Positions 1 to 11,484 of a stretch of 64,000 nt of DNA are shown here, in pieces. Positions within the stretch are counted from its first letter, which is position 1. Every line of letters starts with the position of its first letter. Origin of the DNA: Xylogone sp. PMI_703 (taxonomy: Eukaryota > Ascomycota > Leotiomycetes); contig JAJTUQ010000004.1 in the NCBI GenBank assembly GCA_021399445.1, forward strand, positions 5,456,001 through 5,520,000. Direction: 5' to 3'. A program made the translations under genes and the position numbers. The notes beneath the pieces were generated by a model. It was not told the origin of the DNA and did not search any database. It worked only from the letters and a program-made list of their open reading frames with translations.

Positions 1-312
1 ATGGCGCAATGTGACCACTCCTATGGCCTTCCAGTTACAGCAGCACATTGGGAGTGAGTCGGAGGAAGGTAAGAAAGGATTGACAATACGAGGTTCAAGA
101 TGAGACTTTCGGTAGGGATTCGATCATAAACGCGCGATAACATGGTTAGGTACATTATTAACACCATGACAATCACTGCTACACAGTCTAAAAAGCGATC
201 CTCATAAGTATGTCCTGATTTCTACAACTACTATAATATATACATTTATTAGTTATTGTGAGTAATTGGCTCTCCTTCTTCCTCTTATACTAATATCGTA
301 TAGCCATACCTC
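1..312. other. Intergenic, downstream of the P450 gene
   Basis: This is the window edge, 3' of a minus-strand P450 gene. The frame opened by the ATG at position 1 closes after about 19 codons. The stretch from about 160 to 310 is A/T-rich and suits a 3' untranslated region or terminator of the P450. I see no gene here. Confidence 0.5.
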
Positions 313-1923
313 CTATTCATAAGGGGGGAACTTTTCCATTTCCATATTTGCTGACTTCAAATGCTCAGCTAGAGTCTTCTTGTGCTGTTCACTTCTTACT
401 TGGATCTTGCACTGGAATGGTTTGGGGCGAACGTTAAAGCCCTCAGTATAATCAAAGGTGTCGTATGTTGTCGTTGGAATGAAGTCTAATGCCCAGATCA
501 TAGATGCCAGAGCGATGAATAAGGAATTGCTGGCAATGTCGGCTCCCGGGCAGATTCTACGACCCCAACCGAAAGAAGAGTGACCGAGTTTCGCAGGGTG
601 TGGTTTCCCCTTAAGATGGCGTGCTACTCTAGCATCTGAATCATCTAGAAACCTGGCAGGGTTGAAATTATGAGGATCTGGATAATACTCTTCATTCAGA
701 TTAATGGCCCAGGTATTTCCGAGGATCGTGGTTCCTGTTGGGATCCTCCATCCCTGATATATATCATCTTCCGAGGTGGCATGAGGAGTTCCTCCCAATA
801 CAGCAACTGGTCTCCATCGAAGTACCTCCTTTACCAAGGCTCGAATATAAGGCAAACTTTCCTCGTCAGCAAAAGTTGGCATCCTGTCACGGCCGATTAC
901 TGAATCCATTTCAACTTGTGCTGCTTTGAGGGTATGTGGGTGCGTAACGAATGCCAACACTGCCGAACACATAGTGGAGGCGGTAGTATCAGAGCCGGCA
1001 CCAAAAAGACTGGCAGGGACGAATGACAAATCTATTTTATCCAGTGGAATTGGTTCCTTCTCTTCCAGATCGATTAGCATCTTTGCAAGGGACACTGGAA
1101 GCTGACGGGCCCCAGCTTTCTCTCCAGCAACCTCTTCCTCTACGCCCTTGAAGAGCTCTAAATTCGCAAGCCCCTCCTCTTTACCATGATCTTGGACTTC
1201 CTTCTTCCACGGAGCTAGAAAATTCGGAACATATTTCAAGATAGGGAAAGACTCGGCCAAGTAAGCTCCAGGGACGTTTAAGGATGCCATGAACTGCATC
1301 ATGTCCAGGCGTTTCCTAATAATTTTAGAATCCAGTGAGTCGATTCTATGACCATATGCAACAGAAAAGACAACACTGGCAGTGAACCTCTCAAAAGCCC
1401 TCTCCCAGTGTACTGGATCCTGCATGACTTGATTCACCAGACGGACTGCCTCGGCTTCTTGCCGTGCTTTATATGTTCGTAGAGCAGCTGGAGTAAGGGC
1501 TCGATGTAGTAATTTTCTTCTTAATGACCACTCCTTTCCGTATGGTTGGACAAGAACAGAAGGTGTTCCATAAATTTCTCCCATCACAACGAGTCTTGGC
1601 CTAGAGGAATATTTCTGACTACGCTTCTCCATCAAATCAACGGCGACATTGGGATCTGAGATGACTAGAGTTGGACGACGACCGGACCATACCGTGAAAA
1701 TAGGGCCATATATTTTTGACCATTCTTGGAACTTGACCCACGGCTTTGATGCCGGCATCTGAAACTTGTTCCCAACAAATGGGAGGGGTGTAGGCCCCGG
1801 AGGCATATGCCACCACGTCCATATATCAGATATCAGGATGCCGAATGGCAAAACGACCAGAAGTGCCAGCGAATACCATGATGTAAGTACTGAGAAGAAA
1901 ATCGATATGAGTGGGGAGTCCAT
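313..1923 (-). CDS. Cytochrome P450 monooxygenase
   Basis: An intronless 536-residue microsomal P450, the usual length for fungal class II enzymes. The N-terminus has a hydrophobic anchor (about residues 5-33), then a Pro-rich hinge (PPGPTPLPFVG). The I-helix oxygen-activation motif reads FGAGSDTTAS (about 310-320). The ExxR of the K-helix is seen as KEVLRW, and the heme-binding loop FGWGRRICPG (451-460) carries the Cys thiolate ligand. All landmark motifs are intact, so it should be an active, ER-bound monooxygenase needing an NADPH-P450 reductase. It resembles the O-methylsterigmatocystin-oxidoreductase-like fungal P450s in general form, but the substrate cannot be read from sequence. It lies about 600 bp downstream of an FAD monooxygenase on the same strand, so the two may act in one oxidative pathway (inference). 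Confidence 0.95.
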   Translation of the reverse strand: MDSPLISIFFSVLTSWYSLALLVVLPFGILISDIWTWWHMPPGPTPLPFVGNKFQMPASKPWVKFQEWSKIYGPIFTVWSGRRPTLVISDPNVAVDLMEKRSQKYSSRPRLVVMGEIYGTPSVLVQPYGKEWSLRRKLLHRALTPAALRTYKARQEAEAVRLVNQVMQDPVHWERAFERFTASVVFSVAYGHRIDSLDSKIIRKRLDMMQFMASLNVPGAYLAESFPILKYVPNFLAPWKKEVQDHGKEEGLANLELFKGVEEEVAGEKAGARQLPVSLAKMLIDLEEKEPIPLDKIDLSFVPASLFGAGSDTTASTMCSAVLAFVTHPHTLKAAQVEMDSVIGRDRMPTFADEESLPYIRALVKEVLRWRPVAVLGGTPHATSEDDIYQGWRIPTGTTILGNTWAINLNEEYYPDPHNFNPARFLDDSDARVARHLKGKPHPAKLGHSSFGWGRRICPGADIASNSLFIALASMIWALDFIPTTTYDTFDYTEGFNVRPKPFQCKIQVRSEQHKKTLAEHLKSANMEMEKFPPYE

Positions 1924-2532
1924 GGCGTATATTAGACTGCTTGAGTACCAAGCAGTCTCGAATATAGAACACCAGGTATGAAAATGAATGGAGGATTATA
2001 GAGAAGAAATGTAGGCCATAGGTTACTTTAATAGCTAGTATATGGAAATCAATTGCCGATAGATCCAGCTGGAGGATAAAGGTAACGCCTCGTACTTTTA
2101 CCTACCTTGTGGCACCAAGGATGTGTCATCATTGTTGGAAGTGATCCTCTTATCAGCACTTTAACAGGCTCCCTGGTGATATCCGACAATATCGCGGGGA
2201 AGATGGCGGGGCTTCTGGGGCTTCTCCACAACAATAATTCGGTCCTGGGCCATTTCCGGGAGCTGAAATGCGCTACCAGCTGGCAAAATAATACCTGCAA
2301 TGCAGTTGTATTACAAAGGAGTTACAATCTCAAGTTAATACTGATCAGAACTGCCACCTTCAGTGAAATATCACGGCAGTTAACTTCGGCATATGAACCA
2401 AAAGCAAAAAGCAGTAGAAGGAGCTATAATAATTCACCGGATACTGTACGTCATAATCTAGCCAATTACCACGACCTCATAACACAAGTAACGGACCTAT
2501 AGGCACCCAATAAAATTTTATTCTTAGCTATC
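1924..2532. other. Intergenic, P450 promoter region
   Basis: This lies between the 5' end of the P450 gene and the 3' end of the FAD monooxygenase gene. It should contain the P450 promoter and the monooxygenase 3' UTR. A 131-codon frame at 2107-2502 (+) has no recognisable domain and a composition unlike a protein; I treat it as chance. Confidence 0.5.
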
Positions 2533-3895
2533 CTATAACTGAGGTCGGGCTGTCTGAGTGGCCGAGTTCCTGAGCTGCTTAATCGTTTTATCATAGTTCT
2601 CCTCAGCGTATATTTCAGCATCATGATCAAGCAGCCAAGGCTCACGAACGAGCTTCATGCTCTCAGGATCCTTTTTCACAGCTTCTGCTTCAGCACTGTG
2701 CCACTTATCCCTAGTTGTTTCTCCGGTCTTCTGCGCTTTTCGAACTCGTTCATATCGTAAGGCCTGGAAGGCTTCAATTGCCTCCTGAACGTTCTCTTTG
2801 CCTCCCTTCTGTAAGCATACAGCTATCGTGACTCCATCCTCCATAGACTGGCTGGCGCCTTGGATTGAGGTAGGGAGGAATGGGTGAGCCGCATCGCCAA
2901 TCAGGGCAATCCTGTGTTTCGGGGATATCCACGTGGGAAGTGGATCTCGATAGACCAATTTCCAGTCAACCAAGGACGGGGTAGCCTTTACAATCTTTAA
3001 AACTATTGGATCCCATCCCTCCAGGACCTTCTCTGCATCTTCTACAGGTGCATATGCCATCCAACTTTCCTCAACATCGGCTATATCCTGCAAACCATTA
3101 GCTGTATTCATAGCGTATTAGAAGAGGCGTAATCAAACATAAAGAACTTACTTTATGAGTACAAACCCATGAGACATCCTGACCATTCTTAATCGATGCA
3201 ACAATAAAATGAATATCCTTTCCAAGCCAACAACAATGTTTGTCTCCGTTATTCACCAGCCAAGCTGTATCAGGATCTGTTGCTAGCTCATCTGAAGGAA
3301 ACCAAGCTCGATATACGGCATATCCTGAAGACTTAGGCTTGTCTTCATACCCGAGAACAATGGTTCTTCCTTTTGATCGAACACCATCAGCAGCGATAAC
3401 AACATCACCAGTAAATCTCTCGCCGTTCGCAATCACTCCAGCCTCGGTATCAGTCTCAAAATAGTCTTCAACCCTATGACCTAGGCGAATGTCAATTCCT
3501 AAGTCTAAGGCATGCTGAAACACAATTTCATGAATCTCCCCTCTATGACCGTTATAAGCTTTCCCATAAGCTCTTGCCTCTTCATCCCAATGCTGTCTAT
3601 AAAATGACTCGCCGAGATATGTTCTGTACTCCAATCCGTCTGACTTATGAATGATGGGGTCAAGTTGGGCATCTATCCCAGGCCATCTTTGAAAGATTCT
3701 ACCAGAGTTTGGAGCAAAGCTAATGATATCACCAAGGATCTTGAGTTCTGGAAAGGACTCGAGCAAGAGAACCGAATGGCCCTTCCAATAACACTCAATA
3801 GCTGCTGTAAGGCCTGCAAAACCTGCGCCTACAATAATCACACGGATGCCGCTATCAGGGGCTCGCTCCTTTCGCTCATCCAGCATTTGTGCCAT
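2533..3895 (-). CDS. FAD-dependent monooxygenase (salicylate-hydroxylase-like)
   Basis: Two exons, 3152-3895 and 2533-3087, with a 64-nt intron (3088-3151) that joins in phase to read VCTHKDIADVEESW; the product is 432 aa. It has the FAD-binding Rossmann start VIIVGAGFAGLTAA (about residues 19-32), the ADGVRS stretch after the middle strand, and the second FAD motif GDAAHPFLPTSIQGASQSMEDG. These features and the length place it with PF01494 flavoprotein monooxygenases of the salicylate 1-hydroxylase / 6-hydroxynicotinate 3-monooxygenase kind, which hydroxylate aromatic rings using NAD(P)H. No signal peptide is seen, so it is probably cytosolic. The substrate is unknown. It is tandem with a P450 gene, suggesting aromatic catabolism or a small metabolite pathway. 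Confidence 0.92.
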
Positions 3896-4988
3896 TTTGC
3901 GTAGAGCTGAAATGGATCTAAAGAGATCGAAACGTTAAAGAGAATAAAGAAAGATTGACTACCCTGAAATTCTCAGGGCAAAGAAGTAGTTATATGATTT
4001 ATGGGTGCCCCACTAGAGCTTCCCTCATCTTTACAGGCTAGATAGGTCGAGAACTTTGACTGGACCATCACCCCTGCGTCACCTTCATAAATGAGGCCGA
4101 ATGTACCCATACGCCGCATACCTACACGATGTATGTGGTGCCTGATTGTATTCTAGGTACAAGACTGGTACTTAACAGGAACCAGGAATTTATTTGCAAG
4201 CATCTGAGCACCCATCTCCACTTTACCCCGTGGGACGGTTTGGCGATGGGTGATCACCGCGATGGCGAGCGCAGCGGATCATAACCGCTAAAGGCAGGCC
4301 TTCAGACTCATATCCATAATCTCTTCCTCGTTATTAGGCAAATCAAAATAACCATAGAAGTATCGAATAGGTACCGTCGAGGTACTCGGATTATACCCAT
4401 TGCTTAATGTCAACGATCTGCAGCAGAAATGAATATATCCGGAATCATTGTACCGAACCCTAATTCTCCGTGCATAATGCGCTATTGATACTATCGGGCA
4501 TGCGGGGACACGGCGATACCTGATTTATACCACTGGGCACGTCAGTCAGTCATTCATTACTGTAGAAATGATTCGCATTCTTACCTCGGCTCAAGTGACT
4601 TTAGCTGGAAAGTAATTATCCAATTGGAAGCTGGATCAGACATACATATTGCCCATTAGATATATCTAAATTCACGGTTGAATAAATGGGTTAATCGAGA
4701 ATGTTCTCTATTGAAGTCCGTCTGATAAAAATACCGCATGCTAACATCGAATTTGGCATTGAGAATTCCAGTGGGGAAACAAGAAAGCTATTTCGAGCCA
4801 TCTCATATGTACACAATTTTCCAACTACAAATAGATCCACCTCCATGGGACTAAAGAAATGCGACTCTAAAAACAAAGATCACTCAAAATTTGCTTAATA
4901 AACAGCTCTCGCATAAATATTCGCAAAAGCCGATGACCATCAGGAGGTATAATTTCTCTATTTTGAACTTATATATCTAAAATATATT
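3896..4988. other. Intergenic, about 1.1 kb
   Basis: This is upstream of the FAD monooxygenase and downstream of the GNAT gene. Only short overlapping frames (about 60-65 codons near 4690-4900 on both strands) occur, and none resembles a protein family. Its A/T-rich right half (4560-4988) fits the GNAT 3' end. I see nothing else. Confidence 0.5.
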
Positions 4989-5605
4989 CTAAGCATTAGC
5001 ACGTTTAGCCAACTCCTCTAACCCATCTCTATCCACTCTCATTGTCTGCCACTCGGTCATAGCCTTTGCCCCTATTCTTTCATAGAATTGAATGCTGGGG
5101 GTATTCCACTTCAGCACGCTCCACTCTAATCTTCCACCATTTGTAGCCAAAACTTCTTTTGCCAATTCCCCTAATAGCCGTTGACCATAACCATGGCCTC
5201 GTTCTGACTGTCTCACGTATAAATCTTCGAGATAGATGCCGTGCTTTGCGCGCCAAGTGCTGTAGTTGTAGAAATATAGTGCCATGCCAACAACTTTACC
5301 CTCTGGTGAAGAAATCAAGAGACATCGTGCAGGACGGGTTGGGGCTATGGAGGTGCCATTCTCAGAGGAGGTGCTATTAGGACTGGGCGCAAAGGCAATG
5401 GTGTTGGAGAGAGTCTCGACGGTTGCTTCTACGGAACTAATTTCTTTTTCATAGTCTGCTAGCTCGAGGATGAGTTCAAGGATGACGGGTACATCTAGAT
5501 ATCTGGTTAACCAAGCTCAAAAGTCTGGCATTGGGAAGTAAAGCAGTAAGTATACTAACCCTCCTTGTAGGCATGGCGAACAACAACTCCGTCCTTGGTT
5601 GGCAT
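4989..5605 (-). CDS. GNAT N-acetyltransferase, SSAT/diamine acetyltransferase-like
   Basis: Two exons: a short first exon 5560-5605 (start codon at 5605, MPTKDGVVVRHAYKE) and 4989-5494, separated by a 65-nt intron (5495-5559) with a CTAG acceptor; the product is 183 aa. The joined N-terminus reads VVVRHAYKEDVPVILELI, the normal GNAT beta1-alpha1 start, followed by LADYEKE as in spermidine/spermine acetyltransferases. The core GIYLEDLYVRQSERGHGYGQRLL contains the acetyl-CoA pyrophosphate loop (RGHGYG in R/Q-x-x-G-x-G/A form), and WNTPSIQFYERIGA is motif B. The family acetylates small amines (polyamines, thialysine) with acetyl-CoA. It is far shorter than the roughly 400-aa siderophore N5-transacylases, so it should not be taken for one. 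Using only the uninterrupted frame from 5318 would cut off the N-terminal third. Confidence 0.88.
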
Positions 5606-6265
5606 TTTGGTTCTAATTATAGTTGAAGTAGGGTGAATTTCGTGGTATAATTCTGGGATTTATGAATTGGAAATACTGTTTGAAGTTTTCTTTTATCCAA
5701 CAAGAAAATTTCAAGGCTATATAGTCCACATTGACTTGTCAATGGCAGGGCGGCGGCGAATATATGAAAGTGCTTCAAATGAGAGGGCATAATCTCACCG
5801 CCTTTGGCGGGGCATGGTGGGATGTGGAGTATTTGTGACAAACTTATTTTCTACTACTGTACTAATACTGGTGTGTCTCGCTGGGTTTGATTCAATTAGG
5901 AAGCTATTAGCGGTAAGTAGTAACGTCTAATAGACTTATTAATCATACAAGCATGTAACTAACTAACTTATAACTTGATGAAGATGTGTCAGCTCGTTAG
6001 AAAACATCCCTAGTTTGCCAAGCAAAAATAGTTCCACACACACTTCAATAGTTGTGACGTTAATATTTACTTTGCCATTGAAGGCTAGCGGATTGGGGGA
6101 CATCATAAAAGTGAGAAACCCATAAATTATAGCACATGACTGGAATCAAAGTACCATTTCTCCGTGACGGTAGCAGTTTCCTATGATGGGACATGGTTAT
6201 GGAAAATCTCCCTAAGTATCACCAATTTGAGAGTAGAAAATTATATATAATAAGTGGAGTTCTAT
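5606..6265. other. Intergenic
   Basis: Promoter side of the GNAT gene and 3' flank of the LYR-motif gene. It is A/T-rich, and no frame above about 75 codons looks protein-like. No feature is supported. Confidence 0.5.
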
Positions 6266-7405
6266 TTATGCGGTTATATCTGACGGCAAGCGATTGTCTT
6301 TTTCAGAGTTCTCAGCGTGAATACCTTCAAATAACTCTACATCTCTCACATCGGGAACTGTAATCTGTCCCTTGGAAGCTGCACTTCTTCCACCACCCCA
6401 TTCGACAGACCATTTCTTGCTAATCGGGTCCTGTGTCATTTTTGGGCATAGACTCCAAATACTAGCATACACTCTCCTCATCGCTCTTTGGTTTTCTTTT
6501 GCATTGTTTCTATCCACCATATTCCCATGCGCCTCATCTACAACTGGATTCCAGCGAACTGTATGTGACTCATGATTGAACTGTGCCTTCCTGAAATTGA
6601 AGAGCTGTTGATTCTTTTCATAGAATCGTGCTGGGGAAAGCGCAATAGCTCTAAACATCAGTTCTTCATCTGTCAGATCAGCAGTCGAAACGATGCGTCG
6701 CTGGTACTGCCGTAAACGCCGCTGGGGGAAGGGCTCAATGGGGACTTTTCCAGTCGCAAAGTCTCGAAGGCGATCCCATTCACCAGCCGGTAAGGGAGGG
6801 AGCAGCCGATCAAAAGCATCTTTCCAGAACTTGTGCTGTAAGTTCTTCTTAAGCTTCTTGGGTAACGGGCGACCCCAGGAATTCTCGTATGTCAACTTCG
6901 GCTCGGTACTTCTGAGTTTTGGGCGAGGATTTTCTGGAGGGTGGTTCTCTATTTGGCTTTTCATCAAAGCTAGAAGCTTTTGACTAGGTGAAAATACTGA
7001 TTCTGGTGGCGCAGGTTGTTCCTCAATAAACCTTTCCAGGCTAACGCTATCACGCAGGACATTGTCTTCATCCGGCTTTAGCAACTCATCTACCAATTGC
7101 CTTCTCTTTTTTCCAGCCCTTCCGTAGACAAACTGCAACACTTTTGTCAAATCAGTCAGGTTGCCGTCACCTGCCCGTTGCAGTTTCCTGACCATCTGTC
7201 GCATCCGGGGAAGTCTGCTGCGAATATCCTTGACATCTCGAGGATAAGCTTCATGAAATCGTCGGGAGATATATGACCTCATATACTCTCGTGCAAATCG
7301 ATCGGGCAAATATGAAGTTGCGCGCATAAAATCTCTGTATATGTAGCGCACAGTGGCCCGAACGAAGTCGGGGACTCGTTGGAGTACATATTCTCTGTCT
7401 AGCAT
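6266..7405 (-). CDS. LYR-motif (Cup1-like) mitochondrial protein
   Basis: A single-exon 379-aa protein. Near the N-terminus (about residues 17-35) the stretch TVRYIYRDFMRATSYLPD is a LYR-type motif, with tyrosine and arginine in register with the LYR core, followed by FAREYMRSYISRRFHE. This is the pattern of the fungal Complex1_LYR / Cup1-like N-terminal domain. LYR proteins act in mitochondria as Fe-S delivery or complex-assembly adaptors that bind acyl-carrier protein. The rest is basic and rich in Arg/Lys/Pro with no other domain I recognise, and no clear cleavable presequence is visible from this start. The Met at 7405 gives a compact LYR domain close to the N-terminus, as usual, although a small upstream exon cannot be excluded. 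It is divergent from the APSES factor gene, sharing a ~680-bp promoter region. Confidence 0.72.
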   Translation of the reverse strand: MLDREYVLQRVPDFVRATVRYIYRDFMRATSYLPDRFAREYMRSYISRRFHEAYPRDVKDIRSRLPRMRQMVRKLQRAGDGNLTDLTKVLQFVYGRAGKKRRQLVDELLKPDEDNVLRDSVSLERFIEEQPAPPESVFSPSQKLLALMKSQIENHPPENPRPKLRSTEPKLTYENSWGRPLPKKLKKNLQHKFWKDAFDRLLPPLPAGEWDRLRDFATGKVPIEPFPQRRLRQYQRRIVSTADLTDEELMFRAIALSPARFYEKNQQLFNFRKAQFNHESHTVRWNPVVDEAHGNMVDRNNAKENQRAMRRVYASIWSLCPKMTQDPISKKWSVEWGGGRSAASKGQITVPDVRDVELFEGIHAENSEKDNRLPSDITA

Positions 7406-8085
7406 GTTGGAATCAAGTTAACATTTTGCCCGCTTCTCCAAAAGCCCCCAATTCAGAGGGATGAAGATAATTGGATTTCCTTCTTTTTCAGTTCTGGATT
7501 GTAAGGGTTGCTAGATAGTATCGAAGGGTAGAATTTCCTCTACCTCATTGTGCATATGCATAAAAATTTGTTACCTAATAAAATAGGCATAAATGGTAGT
7601 TTCAGGCAAAGTTCTCGTCGCGTGTCGAGAAATTCGGGTCGCGTCGCATCAACAATCCTCCATCAACTGGTAGAACTTTAATGCCATCTAAAAGTTGGGT
7701 TTGTGGTAGAAGTACTTTTTCTACTCAGAGACCAGGCACTGTTGCATGTATGAGTATATGCATTGCGATACGATCTGTGCGTCAATGTGTGAGAGTCGAG
7801 TACATAAGCCCTTGACGCGAATCTAACCTAACCGCCAATGAATGATTGGATGAGAGTGTATTCCCCACCGCGAAAGCACTTTCTCACACAACGCGACCGA
7901 TACACGAACGACACGTCTTCCCCCCTTACCATCTACGACAGCGCGTTTCTATCAAGCCTGACCGCAGAGAGGCGCATTTACTCAATTGTGTGCGAAAGAC
8001 GACTTTGACATTGCGTTGTGCAATTTTCATCTCAGTATCTCCACATCGCGCCACAATATACCGTCCTGCTTAATAGCCCTCATGA
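7406..8085. promoter_or_regulatory. Divergent promoter region, LYR gene / APSES factor
   Basis: About 680 bp between head-to-head genes. It holds several CGCG-containing words, among them GACGCGA near 7814 and AACGCGA near 7889, close to the MluI-cell-cycle-box core (ACGCGN) bound by MBF. Since the + gene encodes an MBF-type factor, autoregulation is possible, but the matches are short. The T-rich stretches near 7490 and 7570 look like ordinary fungal promoter DNA. Confidence 0.35.
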
Positions 8086-10899
8086 ATGTCGAACACTCCT
8101 TCCTCTAACATCACATCTATGGCCTCGGCGATCCTTACTTCAGCTACCGGACCCCTCGCGACTACGTCGCACTCTAGACAGAATCATCTTAACCAACAGC
8201 AGGTATTATCTTCTACTGGTGGCGCATACGAGGATCAGGACTCCAATAGTCTTCTGAGCCCGGACATATCTTTCGCTATGAGCCAAGGATCTCAAGGCAA
8301 CAGTTTGATGATGCAACCGCGGCCGATATCTCAATATGATGGAGGCAGTTTTGTGCGCCATAGAGACGTTGCGCCGCAAATCTATTCGGTCAGAGTTCTT
8401 ACCTCTTCCAGAGGCATTATTGTCAAGGGAGCACCTTAAAAACGTTTTTGCTAATGTCTTATACAGGCGGTGTACTCCGGGGTTGATGTCTATGAAATGG
8501 AGGTCAATGGGATTGCAGTAATGCGCCGGCGGAAGGATAGCTGGCTCAATGCGACCCAGATTCTGAAAGTTGCGGGGATAGAAAAAGGGAAGCGCACCAA
8601 AGTCTTAGAGAAGGAAATCCTGATAGGGGAGCATGAAAAGGTGCAAGGCGGGTATGGGAAGTATCAAGGAACTTGGATAAAATTTGATCGAGGACTTGAA
8701 TTTTGCCGGCAGTATGGTGTAGAAGAGCTCCTACGACCGCTTCTGACATACGATATGGGCCAGGATGGAGGTGTTGCTGGACGTGGTGGAATTGACACGC
8801 CGACGAAGGAGCAGGCGATGGCAGCCCAGAGGAAGCGATTGTATAACAACTCTGGATCCGATCTCCGTGCGAATGGACAATCTGGAACCTTTTTCAAGAA
8901 TATCTCCACCACAGCTTCGCATGCAGTTGCAGCCATCAGCAAAGCACGATTCGACTCTCCTGGTCCACGAGTAAGAAATAGCAATTCAGCACGGCCGCCA
9001 AGTTTTAGTAGGCAGTCTTCGCAGCAGCTTGGTAGTCAGGAATCTGGGTTTCCTGGAGGGTCCCAGCAAAGTGTGCAAAGTTTCGTCTCAGCAGATAATT
9101 TTAGCGGCGTAAACGGTCAACAGGACTCAGCGTATGCAACGCAACAATCTGGACCTCACTTTTCACACCAACGTGAAACCTCCCGAGACGGAGATTTTCA
9201 AGAACCTCCACGAAAAAGAATACGATCATCCCCAACTCTTAACGAAATGCAACAATCAATGAATGAAGGATATTATGATCTATCTATGAGAGAGGCATCT
9301 CCAACTGAACCAAATGAATCTTTTGTCTACCATCAGCCAGACATGGTTGCAAATGAAGGGTCACCGATTCCAGTTCCGCCTCTTCCAATGCCGGCCAGCC
9401 CATCAGATCTCTCAAAGAAGGCGTTGCTGATGTCATTATTCATGGATCCATCCCGTACGGATTTCTCCAATCATGAAGTTTTCCGTACTCTGTCGCCGCA
9501 GGATCTGGACATGCCAATAGATCCTTCCGCTCATACTGCTCTACACTGGGCGTCGACACTTGCCCGCCTGTCGCTCGTTAAGACTCTGATAGCTCATGGC
9601 GCCAGCATCTTCCGTGTGAACCGAGGTGGTGAGACTGCTTTAATGCGCGCTTGTGTTGTCACGAACAATTTAGATGTCGGAGGATTTCCCGATCTCCTTG
9701 AGCTGCTTGGTCCTACAATTGAATTACGCGATTCTCGTGGTCGAACGGTACTCCATCATATTGCCATTACCTCTGCAGTTAAAGGACGTAGTCAAGCCAG
9801 CAAATATTATCTGGAATCTCTTCTTGAGTTTGTGGTTCGAAAAGGGAGCGCACCTAGCAGTCAGCAGTCTTTGCAAGACGGGCTTAGATCTATGGGAATC
9901 GGTCGATTTATCTCTGAAATAGTTAATTTACAGGATAAATCGGGAGATACAGCTCTCAATATTGCCGCCAGAATTGGAAATAGGAGTATTATATCACAAC
10001 TCATTGAAGTAGGGGCTGATCCTTCCATCTCAAATCGCTCCCATCTCTGTCCTATGGATTTTGGGATTGGAGATCCTTCGAACGTCGAGAATCGTATTTC
10101 AGGCAACTATGGTACAGGAAAGAACCAGAACAAAGACGAAAGGGAGAGTAGTGGTGATATCATATCTTGTAAGTCCGCACTGAGTTATCCGATGTATGTG
10201 GTTACTGACTGGTATATAGCTATCACCACCCTCCTTGCTGAGACTGAAGGTGAATTTAGTCGTGAAATGGAATCCAAACAAGCAACAATAGATTCAATAC
10301 ACTCCAAGCTCCGTGAGGCTTCTGCACAATTAGGCGAAGAACGACGGCGTCTTGACTCACTCCTTGAGCGCACCAAGGCTCTCGAAGAGCGCAAGCTAAA
10401 GATCTCTAATTTAAAACGCGCGGTAGAGGAAGAAAGGGCACAGCTCTCAAATCTGCAGCAACAACAAAGCATTTCCAATGGAGCACCTATGAATTTAGGA
10501 GATGCAGATCAGCTTCTTGCGCTTCCAGCTGCGATACCCACAAATATACTCTCATCTATCTCTTTATCATCCACACAGCAGCCGCATACTCCTGCAGTCC
10601 TCGATCAAGCACACCGGCATCTTCTTGCTTCTCTTCCCTCTCCGGCTGTACTACGAGCTAGAGTCGGTGCGTACAAAGCAAACAACGCTGCCCTTAAAGA
10701 CAAAGTCCAAGCTCTTGAAAGTGAAAGCACAGAACTAGCAACGAAGTACCGCAAGATTATCAGTCTTTGCACAAGGGTTGAGGAGACGAATATCGACGAT
10801 GTCCTCGAGAATCTACTTCGAGCGGTTGAGAGTGAAACAAATGACGTAGAACTTGGCAGAGTCAGAGAGTTCTTGGCGAGGGTTGAGGGTGGAGAGTAA
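8086..10899 (+). CDS. APSES (KilA-N) and ankyrin cell-cycle transcription factor, MBF/SBF type
   Basis: Three exons (8086-8388, 8467-10168, 10220-10899) give 894 aa. The first junction reads APQIYSAVYSGVDVYEMEVN, the conserved entry to an APSES domain. DNA-binding domain about residues 103-205 (MRRRKDSWLNATQILK, KGKRTKVLEKEI, GGYGKYQGTWIKFDRG). Ankyrin repeats at about 455-495 (HTALHWASTLARLSLVKTLI) and 592-632 (GDTALNIAARIGNRSII). A long coiled coil runs at about 668-750, followed by a short C-terminal helical region. This is the Mbp1/Swi4/Res layout: a nuclear factor that binds MCB boxes at G1/S genes and pairs with a Swi6-like partner through its C-terminus. The 51-nt second intron (10169-10219) is in frame and stop-free, so unspliced RNA would still encode a full protein with 17 extra residues before the coiled coil. 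The ATG at 8086 is preferred; the ATG at 8082 is out of frame and closes after a few codons. Confidence 0.93.
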
Positions 10900-11484
10900 T
10901 GAGTTTATGTAGTTCTACCTGATATAATTGCATGGGAAGGCGTTGAAGAACGGAATATTCTATATAGGGCGTTCAGGGAGGCTTGTGTCATGTCTGTATA
11001 AATTCTCAGAGGAGATATCGATAATGACGGCGGAGCTCCATCTACATAATGCCAATAATTTTACAACAGAACCTAATGTCATAGCATATGATTAACTTTC
11101 AATAGTATTTGATCCCCGACTTTGGACATGGGCAATTCGTAAATATATTGTATGCCAGTGTGATAATGACGGGGTGACTAGCAATGGTAGATAGCCCCAA
11201 CTAAAGGTTCATATAAGGTGAATCTATCATGATATTATATCTATTTTCCAGTCTCCTCATTAACTCCCACCAAAGAAGATTGGTGTAAATGCCCCCTTGG
11301 ATAAAATACCTCTGAGAAATCCCAATGCTAGTAATAACTCCGTTGAATTCACAAGCATTAGATGCGGGTGAAGAATACTAATGAATACAAGGTTGAAGAA
11401 AAGAAGTCTCGTTATGGAGGAGCCATATTTGACCCCTCATTTTCTGTATACGCGAAGAGTGGATCCGATCTCCTTAAGTTTTGT
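10900..11484. other. Convergent intergenic region
   Basis: The 3' flanks of the APSES gene (+) and the cohesin-loader gene (-). A/T-rich, without a plausible reading frame. Both transcripts probably end here. Confidence 0.5.

Noticed and set aside
2107..2502. 131-codon open frame on the plus strand
   Set aside because: It lies in the P450 promoter, has no domain or protein-like composition and no splice context.
4989..5605. GNAT protein as the siderophore N5-transacylase
   Set aside because: At 183 aa with SSAT-type motifs and 22 kb from the cluster, it does not fit the larger SidL/SidF-type acylases.
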